This document shows positions 8,523 to 15,868 of a stretch of DNA of 64,000 nt, piece by piece. The stretch comes from Streptomyces sp. CA-278952 (GTDB lineage: Bacteria > Actinomycetota > Actinomycetes > Streptomycetales > Streptomycetaceae): contig NZ_CP112880.1 of assembly GCF_028747205.1 (NCBI RefSeq), positions 3,782,001-3,846,000 of the forward strand. Direction: 5' to 3'. The position numbers and the translations under genes were made by a program. Positions within the stretch are counted from its first letter, which is position 1; every line of letters begins with the position of its first letter. The notes below the pieces were generated by a model. That model saw only the letters and a program-made list of their open reading frames with translations, was not told where the DNA came from and ran no database searches.

Positions 8523-10040
8523 TCAGTCCGGGCAGTGGGCATCCCTGGCGGGGCGCTTCCCGGTCACCAGGAAGTCGCTGACCACCCGGTCGCCGCAGGC
8601 GTTGCCGTTGCCCAGGTACATCCCGTGCCCGCCCTGCTCGACGGTGACCATCCTGGCCCGCTCGCCGAGCGCCGCCCGCATCTTCAGGGCCCCGGCCAAC
8701 GGGGTGGCCGGGTCGCGCAGGCTCTGGATCATCAGGACGTTCGAGGGACCCTCGTCGGTCATCCGGGTGGGCCTCGGCTCCTCCTCGTACTTCCAGTAGG
8801 CGCACGGGGAGATGTTCACGGGCATCCCGGCCGTCAGCGGATACCGCGCCCGGTCGGCGGCGACCCGGCGGGCGTACCCGGAGTCCGGCCCCGGCCAGCG
8901 CACATCGTTGCAGACCACGGCCATCGTCAGCGTCGCGTCCTCGTCGGGCATCGCGCCCGTCAGCTCCGGCGGCAGCACCGGGCGGCCCGCCGGATCCTGC
9001 GCCGCCCGGATCAGCCGGGCCAGCGGCGCGAACGCGGTATCGCTGTTGAGGCTGCCGTGGAGCGCCTGCCGCAGCCGGTTACCGGTCAACGGGGCGCCGG
9101 GGGTCCCCGACTCCTTCGGGTGCCGGTCCAGCTTCCGGGCCAGCGCGAGGAACAACGGCTCCACGTCCTCGGCACGCCGGGCCAGCCGGAGCCCCTCGGC
9201 CTCCCGGGCGGGGTCCGCCGCCCAGGCCGCGAAGTCGGGGAAGCGGAGGGCGACGGCCGGGCCCACGTTGGCCATCCAGCCGTACGCCACCCGCGTCGGG
9301 TCCGGGTCGCCGACGCTGTCCAGAACCAGCCGGTCGACGCGGTCCGGGTACTCCTGCGCGTACACGGCCCCGGCGTAACTGCCGTACGAGTGGGCCCAGA
9401 CCGACAGCTTCCGCTCGCCCAGCGCGGCGCGCAGCCGGTCCATGTCGCGGGCCTGGTTCCGCGTGGTGAAGGAACGCACCTCCGGGCCGCCGTTGCGGGC
9501 GCACGACTCGGCGGTGCGGCGGGCGCGTTCGGCATTCTCCGCGATCGAGCCGTCCGCCGCGGGCCAGGCGCGCAGTGTCACCATGTGCCGGTCCGCCTCG
9601 GGGATCCCGCAGGTCGCCCGGGTGGAGCCGCCGACGCCGCGCGGGTCCAGGCTGACCAGGTCGTACGCCCCCTCGGTCGCCGTCCGCAGCGCCTCGCCCT
9701 TCTGCGCGAGGCGCTGCACCCCCGAGCCGCCGGGGCCGCCGGCGAGCACCAGCAGGGTGCCGCGCCGGGCCTCGGGCCGGTCGGTGCGCAGGCGGGTGAC
9801 CGCCACGTCGACGGTGCGCCCGCCGGGGGCGCGGTAGTCCAGGGGAACGCGGAGCGTCGCACACTGCTGCCCGTCGAGGGCGGGCGTCCCCGGGATCGGG
9901 TCGCAGGCCCCCCAGCTGAGCGGGGGCGCGGCGGGGCCCGCCGGGCGGCTGTGCGCCACGGGCGCGCCGACAGCGGTCAGCGTGCCGGCCGCGGCGGCCG
10001 AGACGGTGAGAAGTAAGGCCTTTCGGCTCCAAGTCGTCAT
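8523..10040 (-). CDS. Secreted alpha/beta hydrolase, tripeptidyl-aminopeptidase family (SlpD/E-like)
   Basis: 505 residues with a Sec signal peptide (about 1-30) and the layout of Streptomyces tripeptidyl aminopeptidases: oxyanion loop 'LAGGPGGSGVQRL' near 100, 'DLVSLDPRGVGGST', nucleophile elbow 'WAHSYGSYAGAVYAQ' with Ser about 218, then the C-terminal TAP-like domain holding Asp in 'SLRDPATPLAG' and His in 'EQGGHGMYLG'. Cysteines near the start, middle and end suggest disulfides. It probably removes tripeptides or prolyl peptides from proteins outside the cell. The start ATG gives a proper signal peptide; the frame is open far upstream but that part is low-complexity. Confidence 0.9.
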   Translation of the reverse strand: MTTWSRKALLLTVSAAAAGTLTAVGAPVAHSRPAGPAAPPLSWGACDPIPGTPALDGQQCATLRVPLDYRAPGGRTVDVAVTRLRTDRPEARRGTLLVLAGGPGGSGVQRLAQKGEALRTATEGAYDLVSLDPRGVGGSTRATCGIPEADRHMVTLRAWPAADGSIAENAERARRTAESCARNGGPEVRSFTTRNQARDMDRLRAALGERKLSVWAHSYGSYAGAVYAQEYPDRVDRLVLDSVGDPDPTRVAYGWMANVGPAVALRFPDFAAWAADPAREAEGLRLARRAEDVEPLFLALARKLDRHPKESGTPGAPLTGNRLRQALHGSLNSDTAFAPLARLIRAAQDPAGRPVLPPELTGAMPDEDATLTMAVVCNDVRWPGPDSGYARRVAADRARYPLTAGMPVNISPCAYWKYEEEPRPTRMTDEGPSNVLMIQSLRDPATPLAGALKMRAALGERARMVTVEQGGHGMYLGNGNACGDRVVSDFLVTGKRPARDAHCPD

Positions 10041-10217
10041 GGACACAGCCTTGTTGAACCGGGACGCGCCGCCCATGGGGGAGCCTGGTGAACCGGGGTG
10101 GGGGTCACCCCCCGGAAGGTCCTCCGGCCCGCCCCCACACCCACCCGAACGGACGTGACGCACGCCATAGCAAAGGGAGGGAACGCCTCCGCGTTCCAGA
10201 GGGTCAGGGCACCGTTC

Positions 10218-10223
10218 TAGGGT
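10218..10223 (+). promoter_or_regulatory. -10 box TAGGGT, leaderless promoter candidate
   Basis: TAGGGT is followed by six bases and the ATG of the acyltransferase gene, with no ribosome binding site between them. Confidence 0.4.
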
Positions 10224-10229
10224 GTCAGG

Positions 10230-11315
10230 ATGCGTCCCCCCCTCACCTCCGAGCAGCCGCGCCCCACCGCCGCTGCCGGCGCCCCGGCGACCGGAACGCC
10301 ACCGCCCGACGGCCGTGACCACTTCTTCGACAACGCGAAGTACCTGGCGATCGTGCTGGTGGCGATCGGACACGCCTGGGAGCCCCTGCCCCCCGGCCGC
10401 CTCGTGGAAGCCGCGTACACCTTCGTCTACACGTTCCACATGCCGGTGTTCATCCTGATAGGGGGCTACTTCTCGCGGAACTTCGAGCTGCGGCCGGACC
10501 GGGTGTGGAAGCTGGTCACCGGTCTGCTGGTGCCCTACGTCCTGCTGGAGACCCTGTACACGCTCTTCGAGCGGGCGACACGCGAGCCGGAGTACGCCCT
10601 CTCGCTGCTGGAGCCCTACTGGCTGCTGTGGTTCCTGCCCGCCCTGTTCCTCTGGCGGCTCTCCACCCCGCTGTGGCAGACCGTGCGCTTCCCGGTGCTG
10701 GTCTCCCTCGCCATCGCCGCCCTGGCGACGGTGTCACCGGCCGCCGACGGAAGTCTCCAGATCCAGCGCATCCTGCAGTTCCTGCCGTTCTACGTGCTCG
10801 GCCTGCGGCTGCGCCCGGAGCACTTCACGGCTCTCCGCTCCACCTGGGTGCGGGTCGCCTCGGTGCCGGTGTTCGTGGCCGGGATGCTGCTGGCGTACTG
10901 GCTGGTGCCCCGGATCTCGACCTCGTGGTTCTTCCGGAAGAACAGCACCGAGGTGCTGAGCGTCTCCGAGTGGACGGGCCCGACCACCACGGTCCTGCTG
11001 TTCCTGGCCGCGATCGTGCTGGGCGTGTGCTTCCTCGCCTGGGTGCCCCGGGGCCGCAGCTGGATGACCACGCTCGGCACCTGCACGCTGTACGGGTATC
11101 TGCTCCACGGCTTCGTCGTCCGGAGCCTGAAGTACGGCGGCTTCTACGACGACCCGTTCTTCGACACCACGATGGGCACGGTCGCCGTCACCCTGGGGGC
11201 GGTCGTCATCATGACCCTGCTGTGCACGCCCCCGGTTCGGTGGCTGCTGCGTCCGCTGCTGGAGCCGCGCATGGAGTGGGCCCGGCAGAGAACACCGGCC
11301 GCCCGCGCGTCCTGA
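10230..11315 (+). CDS. Membrane acyltransferase (acyltransferase 3 / fucose-4-O-acetylase-like)
   Basis: 361 residues with about ten membrane helices. The N-terminal 'FFDNAKYLAIVLVAIGHAW' carries the His conserved in acyltransferase-3 proteins, followed by 'FVYTFHMPVFILIGGYFSR', a hallmark of the fucose-4-O-acetylase group. Such enzymes transfer acyl groups from acyl-CoA onto exported sugars, lipids or wall polymers. A proline-rich cytoplasmic leader of about 30 residues precedes the first helix. Likely leaderless start. It is divergent from the secreted peptidase gene, sharing a 189-bp spacer. The acceptor molecule is unknown. Confidence 0.85.
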   Translation: MRPPLTSEQPRPTAAAGAPATGTPPPDGRDHFFDNAKYLAIVLVAIGHAWEPLPPGRLVEAAYTFVYTFHMPVFILIGGYFSRNFELRPDRVWKLVTGLLVPYVLLETLYTLFERATREPEYALSLLEPYWLLWFLPALFLWRLSTPLWQTVRFPVLVSLAIAALATVSPAADGSLQIQRILQFLPFYVLGLRLRPEHFTALRSTWVRVASVPVFVAGMLLAYWLVPRISTSWFFRKNSTEVLSVSEWTGPTTTVLLFLAAIVLGVCFLAWVPRGRSWMTTLGTCTLYGYLLHGFVVRSLKYGGFYDDPFFDTTMGTVAVTLGAVVIMTLLCTPPVRWLLRPLLEPRMEWARQRTPAARAS

Positions 11316-11358
11316 GACGCCGAACGGCCGGGAGCCGGAGGGGGTCGCGGGGGAGAGT

Positions 11359-11556
11359 TCAGTCCACGATGATGTTGTGGCCGAGGACCGCGACGTGCTC
11401 CAGGACGTCCTCCAGCGGATCGTCGATCTGGCCCGTCGAGATCAGGGCTATCTGCGGGCCGTTGTGAGCGTCGGTGTGTGTCTCGTCGGCGTACGCGGCG
11501 GTGGCGGGCAGCATGAAGGCCGCCACTGTCACGCCCAACGCGATCAGCTTCCTCAT
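11359..11556 (-). CDS. Small secreted protein of unknown function
   Basis: 65 residues: a clear signal peptide ('MRKLIALGVTVAAFMLPATA', cleavage after AYA) and a mature part of about 40 residues, 'DETHTDAHNGPQIALISTG' followed by an acidic amphipathic end. I recall similar short exported proteins from other Streptomyces, but no function. Methionine codons directly upstream make the start ambiguous by one to five codons. No cysteines. It is convergent with the acyltransferase gene. Confidence 0.7.
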   Translation of the reverse strand: MRKLIALGVTVAAFMLPATAAYADETHTDAHNGPQIALISTGQIDDPLEDVLEHVAVLGHNIIVD

Positions 11557-11622
11557 CATGACGGCGATCATCGCACGCCCCGCGACACCCGAAGTCGGCG
11601 TCGCGGGGCGGAAAAGCAGGTC

Positions 11623-11985
11623 TCAGACCCCGTCGGCCCGGGGTGCGGACACCGCTTCGGGAGCCTCGCTCCGCGCCTCGGCCGGAGTCCCCAGGAGCGC
11701 GGAGGCCGTCTCCAGCGGGGTACGGGCGGGGGCCGGAGCCGGCACGGCCGACTCGGCGGTACGGCAGGTGAAGCCGAGCTTGGACAGCGCCCGGACCACC
11801 TCGGCGGAGCTGAAGTCCCGGCGGTCCTGGCGGGTGATGACCTCACCCACCTGCTTGACGGGGTAGACCCGGCGGCTGATGACCACCGCGTCGCCGGTCA
11901 CGGGTTCGGGCTTGATGCCCTTCATCGAGTCCTCCACCTCGTTCTTGAACAGATCGAAGGGGAAGCGGGCGATGACACAGCGCAT
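11623..11985 (-). CDS. Conserved hypothetical protein downstream of the DEAD-box helicase
   Basis: 120 residues: a structured N-terminal half ('RCVIARFPFDLFKNEVEDSM', then 'AVVISRRVYPVKQVGEVITR' and a predicted helix 'SSAEVVRALSKLGFTCR') and a disordered Ala/Pro/Glu-rich tail. 'GAGGAA' precedes the ATG closely. It lies on the same strand 150 bp downstream of the helicase gene and could be co-transcribed. I cannot assign a family; association with the cold-shock/helicase neighbourhood hints at a post-transcriptional role but is only inference. Confidence 0.65.
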   Translation of the reverse strand: MRCVIARFPFDLFKNEVEDSMKGIKPEPVTGDAVVISRRVYPVKQVGEVITRQDRRDFSSAEVVRALSKLGFTCRTAESAVPAPAPARTPLETASALLGTPAEARSEAPEAVSAPRADGV

Positions 11986-12134
11986 GGTTCCTCAACAGGG
12001 GTCGAGTGCACGGGGACGTGTCGAGTGCACGGAGGAGACGTAAGGGAGCCCGGGCGAGGGGGCCCGGTGCACGCGCCGGCGGGGGGATTGCCGGGCGTGC
12101 GGGGCGGCCGGCGGCGGACCGCCGGCCGCACGGA

Positions 12135-13715
12135 TCACGCGGCGCGGTTGTTCCGGCGCTGCGTCGCGGCCGCACGGGCCTCGGGCGTCGGCACGCCGGG
12201 GCGGCGGCCCCGGGCCGGAGCCCCGCTGCCGCCGCGCTTGGTGCCGCGGCCCATGAACGCGCCGCCGCGGCTGCTGCCGCGCTCCTTGGCCGGGGCGGAG
12301 ATGATGACCGGGACGCCGGAGGGCGCCTGCGCACCGGTGATCCGGCTCAGCTCGGCCTCGCCGGAGCGGACCTGGGCGATCTGCGGGGTGATCCCGGCGT
12401 CCGCCATCAGCCGGGTCATCTCGCGGCGCTGGTTCGGCAGCACCAGCGTGACGACGCTGCCGGACTCCCCGGCACGGGCGGTACGGCCGCCGCGGTGCAG
12501 GTAGTCCTTGTGGTCGCTCGGCGGGTCCACGTTGACGACCAGGTCGAGGTTGTCGACGTGGATGCCGCGCGCCGCCACGTTGGTGGCGACCAGCACCGTG
12601 ACGTGCCCGGTCTTGAAACGGTCCAGGGTGCGGGTGCGCTGCGGCTGGGACTTGCCCCCGTGCAGTGCGGCCGCCCGGACCCCGCTGTGCAGGAGGTGGT
12701 CGGTGAGCTTGTCCACCGCGTGCTTGGTGTCCAGGAACATGATCACGCGGCCGTCGCGGGCCGCGATCTCGGTCGTGGTGGCGTACTTGTCCGCGCCCTG
12801 GACGTACAGGACGTGGTGCTCCATCGTCGTGACGGCGCCGGCCGCCGGGTCGACGGAGTGCACGACCGGGTCCTTCAGGTACGTCCGCACCAGCAGGTCG
12901 ACGTTGCGGTCCAGGGTGGCCGAGAAGAGCATCCGCTGCCCGTCCGGGTTCACCTGGTCGAGCAGCTCGGTGACCTGCGGCATGAAGCCCATGTCGGCCA
13001 TCTGGTCGGCCTCGTCGAGGACGGTGATGGTGACCCGGTCCAGCCGGCAGTCGCCGCGCTCGATCAGGTCCTTGAGACGGCCCGGCGTCGCGACGACGAC
13101 CTCGGAGCCACCGCGCAGCGCGCTGGCCTGGCGGCCGATGGACATGCCGCCGACCACGGTGGCGATGCGCAGCTTCAGCGACCGGGCGTACGGGGTGAGC
13201 GCGTCGGTGACCTGCTGGGCCAGCTCCCGGGTGGGGACGAGGACCAGGGCGAGCGGGCGCTTGGCGTCGGCGCGGCGGCCGGCGGTGCGGGCCAGCAGCG
13301 CGAGACCGAAGGCGAGCGTCTTGCCCGAGCCGGTGCGGCCGCGGCCCAGGACGTCCCGGCCGGCCAGCGAGTTCGGCAGGGTGGCCGCCTGGATCGGGAA
13401 GGGCACGGTCATGCCCTCGGCGACCAGCGCCGCCTTCAGCGGTGCGGGCATCTCCAGCTCGCCGAAGGTCTCGGCGGCGGGGAGGGCCGGGGTGACGGTC
13501 ACCGGCAGGGCGAACTCGCCCTTGAGGCCGGAGGCGGAGCGGCGGCCGTAGCCACCGGACCGGCCGGAGCCGCCGGAGCCGCCGGAGCGCTTGGGTCCGC
13601 CGCCGAAGCCCGCGGCGCGGCGCTCGCCGCCGCCACCGGAGTAACGGGGGGCAGCGCCGCCGGAGCGGGTGCGGGAGAATCGGTCGTTCGAGCGGGGCGT
13701 GCGTTCGCGGTTCAT
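12135..13715 (-). CDS. DEAD-box ATP-dependent RNA helicase
   Basis: 526 residues. A Gly/Arg/Ser-rich N-terminal extension of about 70 residues is followed by a full DEAD core: Q-motif region 'PFPIQAATLP', motif I 'GRTGSGKT', Ia 'VPTRELAQQV', Ib 'TPGRL', II 'DEAD', III 'SAT', IV 'IMFLDTKHAV', V 'ATNVAARGIHVDNLDLVV', VI 'HRGGRTARAG'. The C-terminus is another basic Gly/Arg-rich tail. It unwinds structured RNA, probably during cold or ribosome assembly. The neighbouring cspA-type gene on the same strand supports a cold-shock role, though terminators separate the two. A purine stretch 'gaaagg' lies before the ATG. Confidence 0.94.
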   Translation of the reverse strand: MNRERTPRSNDRFSRTRSGGAAPRYSGGGGERRAAGFGGGPKRSGGSGGSGRSGGYGRRSASGLKGEFALPVTVTPALPAAETFGELEMPAPLKAALVAEGMTVPFPIQAATLPNSLAGRDVLGRGRTGSGKTLAFGLALLARTAGRRADAKRPLALVLVPTRELAQQVTDALTPYARSLKLRIATVVGGMSIGRQASALRGGSEVVVATPGRLKDLIERGDCRLDRVTITVLDEADQMADMGFMPQVTELLDQVNPDGQRMLFSATLDRNVDLLVRTYLKDPVVHSVDPAAGAVTTMEHHVLYVQGADKYATTTEIAARDGRVIMFLDTKHAVDKLTDHLLHSGVRAAALHGGKSQPQRTRTLDRFKTGHVTVLVATNVAARGIHVDNLDLVVNVDPPSDHKDYLHRGGRTARAGESGSVVTLVLPNQRREMTRLMADAGITPQIAQVRSGEAELSRITGAQAPSGVPVIISAPAKERGSSRGGAFMGRGTKRGGSGAPARGRRPGVPTPEARAAATQRRNNRAA

Positions 13716-13822
13716 CTAGAACCTTTCCTCGATGGGGCACGTATCGAGGGATTCTTTTTCGGGAAGCGACCGTGAACGGCACCCAGAATCGCAAGAACGA
13801 GCCGATGAAATGACAAAAGAAA

Positions 13823-13867
13823 ACGAAGCCCGGCCGCCGGGAAACAGAGCACCGGACGCGGCTTCGT
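13823..13867 (-). terminator. Rho-independent-like terminator downstream of csp gene (second)
   Basis: On the minus strand acgaagcc and ggcttcgt form an 8-bp stem around a G+C-rich interior (itself able to pair), and the 3' side is followed by ttttctttt (read 13822 to 13812). It is the second of two stop signals between csp and the helicase gene. Confidence 0.6.
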
Positions 13868-13908
13868 CGGGGGGCGCGCAGAGCGGGCCCCGGAAACGAC
13901 AACGAGCC

Positions 13909-13936
13909 GGGGCCCGCACCCCAAGGTGCGGGCCCC
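13909..13936 (-). terminator. Strong hairpin downstream of csp gene (first)
   Basis: ggggcccgcacc and ggtgcgggcccc form a perfect 12-bp stem with a 4-base loop, 25 bp after the csp stop codon on the minus strand. The sequence is symmetric, so it could act on either strand. Confidence 0.7.
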
Positions 13937-13960
13937 AGCTGCGCAGTACTACCTGAGTGA

Positions 13961-14164
13961 TCAGGCGGGGGTGATGTTCTCGGCCTGCGGGCCCTTCTGG
14001 CCCTGCGTGACGTCGAAGTTCACCTTCTGGCCCTCCTGCAGCTCACGGAAGCCGGAGGCGGCGATGTTGCTGTAGTGAGCGAAGACGTCGGCGCCGCCGC
14101 CGTCCTGCTCGATGAAGCCGAAGCCCTTTTCCGCGTTGAACCACTTCACGGTGCCAGTAGCCAT
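13961..14164 (-). CDS. Cold-shock protein CspA family
   Basis: 67 residues, the exact size of a single OB-fold cold-shock domain. RNP1 'KGFGFIEQ' and RNP2 'VFAHYSNI' are intact; it begins '[17 protein letters not shown]' and ends '[10 protein letters not shown]'. It binds single-stranded RNA and DNA and melts mRNA structure. A strong ribosome binding site 'taaggagat' stands before the ATG, although the frame is open upstream. Two terminators follow. The long upstream region suggests an untranslated leader, common for csp genes. The DEAD-box helicase gene lies downstream on the same strand. Confidence 0.96.
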   Translation of the reverse strand: MATGTVKWFNAEKGFGFIEQDGGGADVFAHYSNIAASGFRELQEGQKVNFDVTQGQKGPQAENITPA

Positions 14165-14500
14165 GTCATATCTCCTTAGGGGCAGAGCCCGCGGGCCCAC
14201 ACTGTGCGGACCCAACGTCGCCGCGATGATTACCCCGTCCGGAAGTACACCGGAAATACAAAAGTGTGCCCGCCGACATCCGACCGGCAAGAACACTTGA
14301 AGTTTTTGGGAACCACAACTGCAACTGAGATCAACACTAGCACGAGGGGGCCGGGAGAGGCGGGTGCCTAATATCACCGGCCGTGTCGGAACAGACCGGG
14401 AAGAGAAAAGCCTCATCGCGCATTGCGCGAAATTCTGTGCTGACGAATGCAGATATCTCCCCGGGGTCGCGCGGCACCCCGCGTGACCTGCGGCGCGGCG
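14165..14500. other. Intergenic region upstream of csp
   Basis: No credible gene. On the csp strand it holds two direct ttccgg motifs 11 bp apart (14239-14255 on the plus strand as ccggaa copies; together with flanks also the inverted repeat tccgg-n7-ccgga, 14238-14254), one helical turn apart and about 75-90 bp before the start codon. This would suit a dimeric regulator or be part of a structured leader. The left part is relatively A+T-rich and likely holds the promoter. Confidence 0.4.
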
Positions 14501-14540
14501 CCCGTCAGCACCCGTCAGCACCCGTCAGCACCCGTCAGCG
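14501..14540. repeat. 10-bp tandem repeat x4 over the MerR gene stop codon
   Basis: Four copies of cccgtcagca (last ends in g). Each holds tca, a TGA stop on the minus strand; the outermost is the real stop of the MerR gene. Because 10 is not a multiple of 3 the extra TGAs fall in all three frames. Confidence 0.85.
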
Positions 14541-14900
14541 CTCGGCGGGACCGCCGGAGCGGGCGGGCCGGCCGCGCAGCTCCTCGTTGAGGCGCAGCGC
14601 CTCCTCCAGCTGGTCCTCCAGGATGACGATGCGGCAGGCGGCCTCGATGGGCGTGCCGGCGTCGACCAGGTCGCGGGCGCGGGCGGCGATGCGCAACTGG
14701 TAGCGGGAGTAGCGGCGGTGGCCGCCCTCGGACCGCAGCGGGGTGATCAGCCGGGCTTCGCCGATCGCCCGGAGGAACCCCGGCGTCGCACCGATCATCT
14801 CCGCGGCTCGCCCCATCGTGTAGGCGGGGTAATCGTCGTCGTCGAGCCGGTCGGTGGCGTGCGAGGGGGTCTCCGGGGGCATCTGCACCTCTTCCGTCAC
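14535..14900 (-). CDS. MerR-family transcriptional regulator (short form)
   Basis: 121 residues. A MerR winged helix-turn-helix starts at about residue 24 ('YPAYTMGRAAEMIGATPGFL', 'RLITPLRSEGGHRRYSRYQL') and a short dimerisation helix 'AACRIVILEDQLEEALRLNE' follows. There is no effector-binding domain, as in SoxR-like or small developmental MerR proteins; no Cys cluster, so no iron-sulfur or heavy-metal site. The start ATG 'MTEEVQMPPE' gives the compact form. It is divergent from the candidate small RNA. Its target is unknown; the small RNA promoter or its own promoter are candidates. Confidence 0.85.
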   Translation of the reverse strand: MTEEVQMPPETPSHATDRLDDDDYPAYTMGRAAEMIGATPGFLRAIGEARLITPLRSEGGHRRYSRYQLRIAARARDLVDAGTPIEAACRIVILEDQLEEALRLNEELRGRPARSGGPAER

Positions 14901-15071
14901 GCGCGACCGGAGGAGCCGGGCGGCGCCCGCCTGCGGGGTGCGCCTCTGCTGCGTACACCTGTTTCACGTGACTGCACAAGAAACCCTAATCGCCCGGCAA
15001 GGCCATGTCTATCGCGGCTGGAACAGATTTGGGCCCTGGGGAAGGACACGGCGGACACACCCCCGGGGATC

Positions 15072-15089
15072 ACTGACCGACCGGTCAGT
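15072..15089. promoter_or_regulatory. TetR-type operator candidate
   Basis: actgacc-gacc-ggtcagt: two perfect 7-bp arms around a 4-bp spacer, the shape and composition of TetR-family operators. It abuts the -35 hexamer of the predicted promoter at 15089, so bound protein would block RNA polymerase. No TetR gene is adjacent in the window. Confidence 0.5.
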
Positions 15090-15118
15090 TGTCGCCGGGA
15101 GGACCGTGGGGCCATAAT
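15089..15118 (+). promoter_or_regulatory. Vegetative-type promoter for candidate small RNA
   Basis: -35 TTGTCG (15089-15094), 18-bp spacer, -10 CATAAT (15113-15118). This is one of the best sigma-70/HrdB-like matches I see in the window. Predicted start about 15125, exactly where the first hairpin begins. Confidence 0.55.
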
Positions 15119-15124
15119 GCACGC

Positions 15125-15258
15125 GTAGCCCTTCACGCATCCCCCGTCGTGAAGGGCTACACCCCTGTCCGGTGTCCGGAGCCCGCTCCGGGCGCCGCGG
15201 GGCACAGGATCATTCACGGGCAGGGGACTCCCCTCGTGGTCCCCTGCCCGTGTTTTTT
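15125..15258 (+). ncRNA. Candidate small RNA (about 130 nt) with two hairpins
   Basis: Between the divergent MerR and XRE genes there is a complete transcription unit without an open reading frame on this strand: promoter, a perfect 13-bp hairpin at its 5' end (gtagcccttcacg / catcccccgt loop / cgtgaagggctac, 15125-15160), a G+C-rich middle, and a strong intrinsic terminator at the end. The C-rich loop and terminator layout recall the actinobacterial 6C RNA, but the longest C run here is five, so I do not assign it. Alternatives: a leader/attenuator of the downstream XRE gene, or a terminator protecting that gene from readthrough. The perfect promoter-terminator spacing favours an independent RNA. 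Confidence 0.5.
15215..15258 (+). terminator. Strong intrinsic terminator
   Basis: cacgggcaggggac and gtcccctgcccgtg make a perfect 14-bp stem with a 10-base loop, followed directly by six T residues. Such a canonical terminator is rare in Streptomyces. No protein gene on the plus strand ends here, which is the main argument for a small RNA upstream. Confidence 0.85.
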
Positions 15259-15274
15259 CGAGTTAACAGTGACG

Positions 15275-15290
15275 TAGAGTGTTTGCGCAA
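15275..15290 (+). promoter_or_regulatory. -10 box TAGAGT and ttgcgcaa palindrome before XRE gene
   Basis: TAGAGT (15275-15280) followed at 15283-15290 by the palindrome ttgcgcaa, around the expected transcription start. A small palindrome there would suit autorepression by the XRE protein. No convincing -35 hexamer is visible. Confidence 0.35.
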
Positions 15291-15327
15291 GCTCAGTTCC
15301 GACTCCGAGGTGATCGTGGAGGCCCGG

Positions 15328-15858
15328 ATGGCCATGGACGACGGCGACGAACGCGGTCCGGAACCCGTCGAACCCCCCGGCCCGGACGAGCTCCCCCGCC
15401 TCGGCTCACTGCGGGAAAAAGTCGAGTACATGGTCGAGAAGACCTTCCCCGGCCAGAAGATCTCGGGCCGGGTCTTCGCCGAGCTGGTCCGCGACCGCGG
15501 CGGCTCGCTGTCGCACAGCTACTTCTCCAACATCCTGGCCGGCAAGGTCACCCAGCCCTCCGAGGACATCCTCAAGGCCCTCGGCCTGGGGTTCGGCGTG
15601 GACTGGCGCTTCTTCAAGGAGGAGTCCGAGGTCGTCGACGACGTCGTCGCCGGACTCCAGTTCCTGGCCAAGCGGCGCACCGGGGAGATCAGCGGCCTGG
15701 CCGGCCGGGGTCTGGACGACGACGGGCTTCCGCCGGAACTGCTGCGGTTCGCCCTGTCCCTGCTGGAGGACGCGGCCCGGGAGAAGGACGGGCCGGAGGG
15801 GGAAAGCGGCGGCAACGATTCCGCCGCGAACCACCGCCCGGCGGGTCCGGCAGCGTAG
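15328..15858 (+). CDS. XRE-family helix-turn-helix regulator
   Basis: 176 residues. After an acidic proline-rich leader, residues 27-95 form an XRE/Cro-type HTH domain ('LREKVEYMVEKTFPGQKISG', 'FAELVRDRGGSLSHSYFSNI', 'GKVTQPSEDILKALGLGFGV'). The C-terminal half is helical and ends in a polar tail. It lies 10 bp before an ImmA/IrrE metallopeptidase gene, the classical repressor-protease pairing, so the protein is probably the cleavage substrate or partner of that enzyme. 'GGAGG' precedes the ATG by five bases. The frame is open upstream through the terminator, which excludes earlier starts. Confidence 0.85.
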   Translation: MAMDDGDERGPEPVEPPGPDELPRLGSLREKVEYMVEKTFPGQKISGRVFAELVRDRGGSLSHSYFSNILAGKVTQPSEDILKALGLGFGVDWRFFKEESEVVDDVVAGLQFLAKRRTGEISGLAGRGLDDDGLPPELLRFALSLLEDAAREKDGPEGESGGNDSAANHRPAGPAA

Positions 15859-15861
15859 CGT
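15856..15861 (+). promoter_or_regulatory. Internal leaderless promoter overlapping the XRE stop codon
   Basis: TAGCGT, whose first three bases are the TAG stop of the XRE gene, is followed by seven bases and the ATG of the ImmA/IrrE gene. It would give a second, leaderless transcript of the protease gene alone. Confidence 0.4.
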
Positions 15862-15868
15862 CTTGGTC

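Noticed and set aside
11377..12504. Plus-strand frame across the helicase region
   Set aside because: Shadow of the minus-strand genes; low-complexity Arg/Gly sequence.
15125..15258. Assignment of the small RNA as 6C RNA
   Set aside because: Layout is similar (C-rich loop hairpin and terminator) but the longest C run is five and I cannot run the covariance model.
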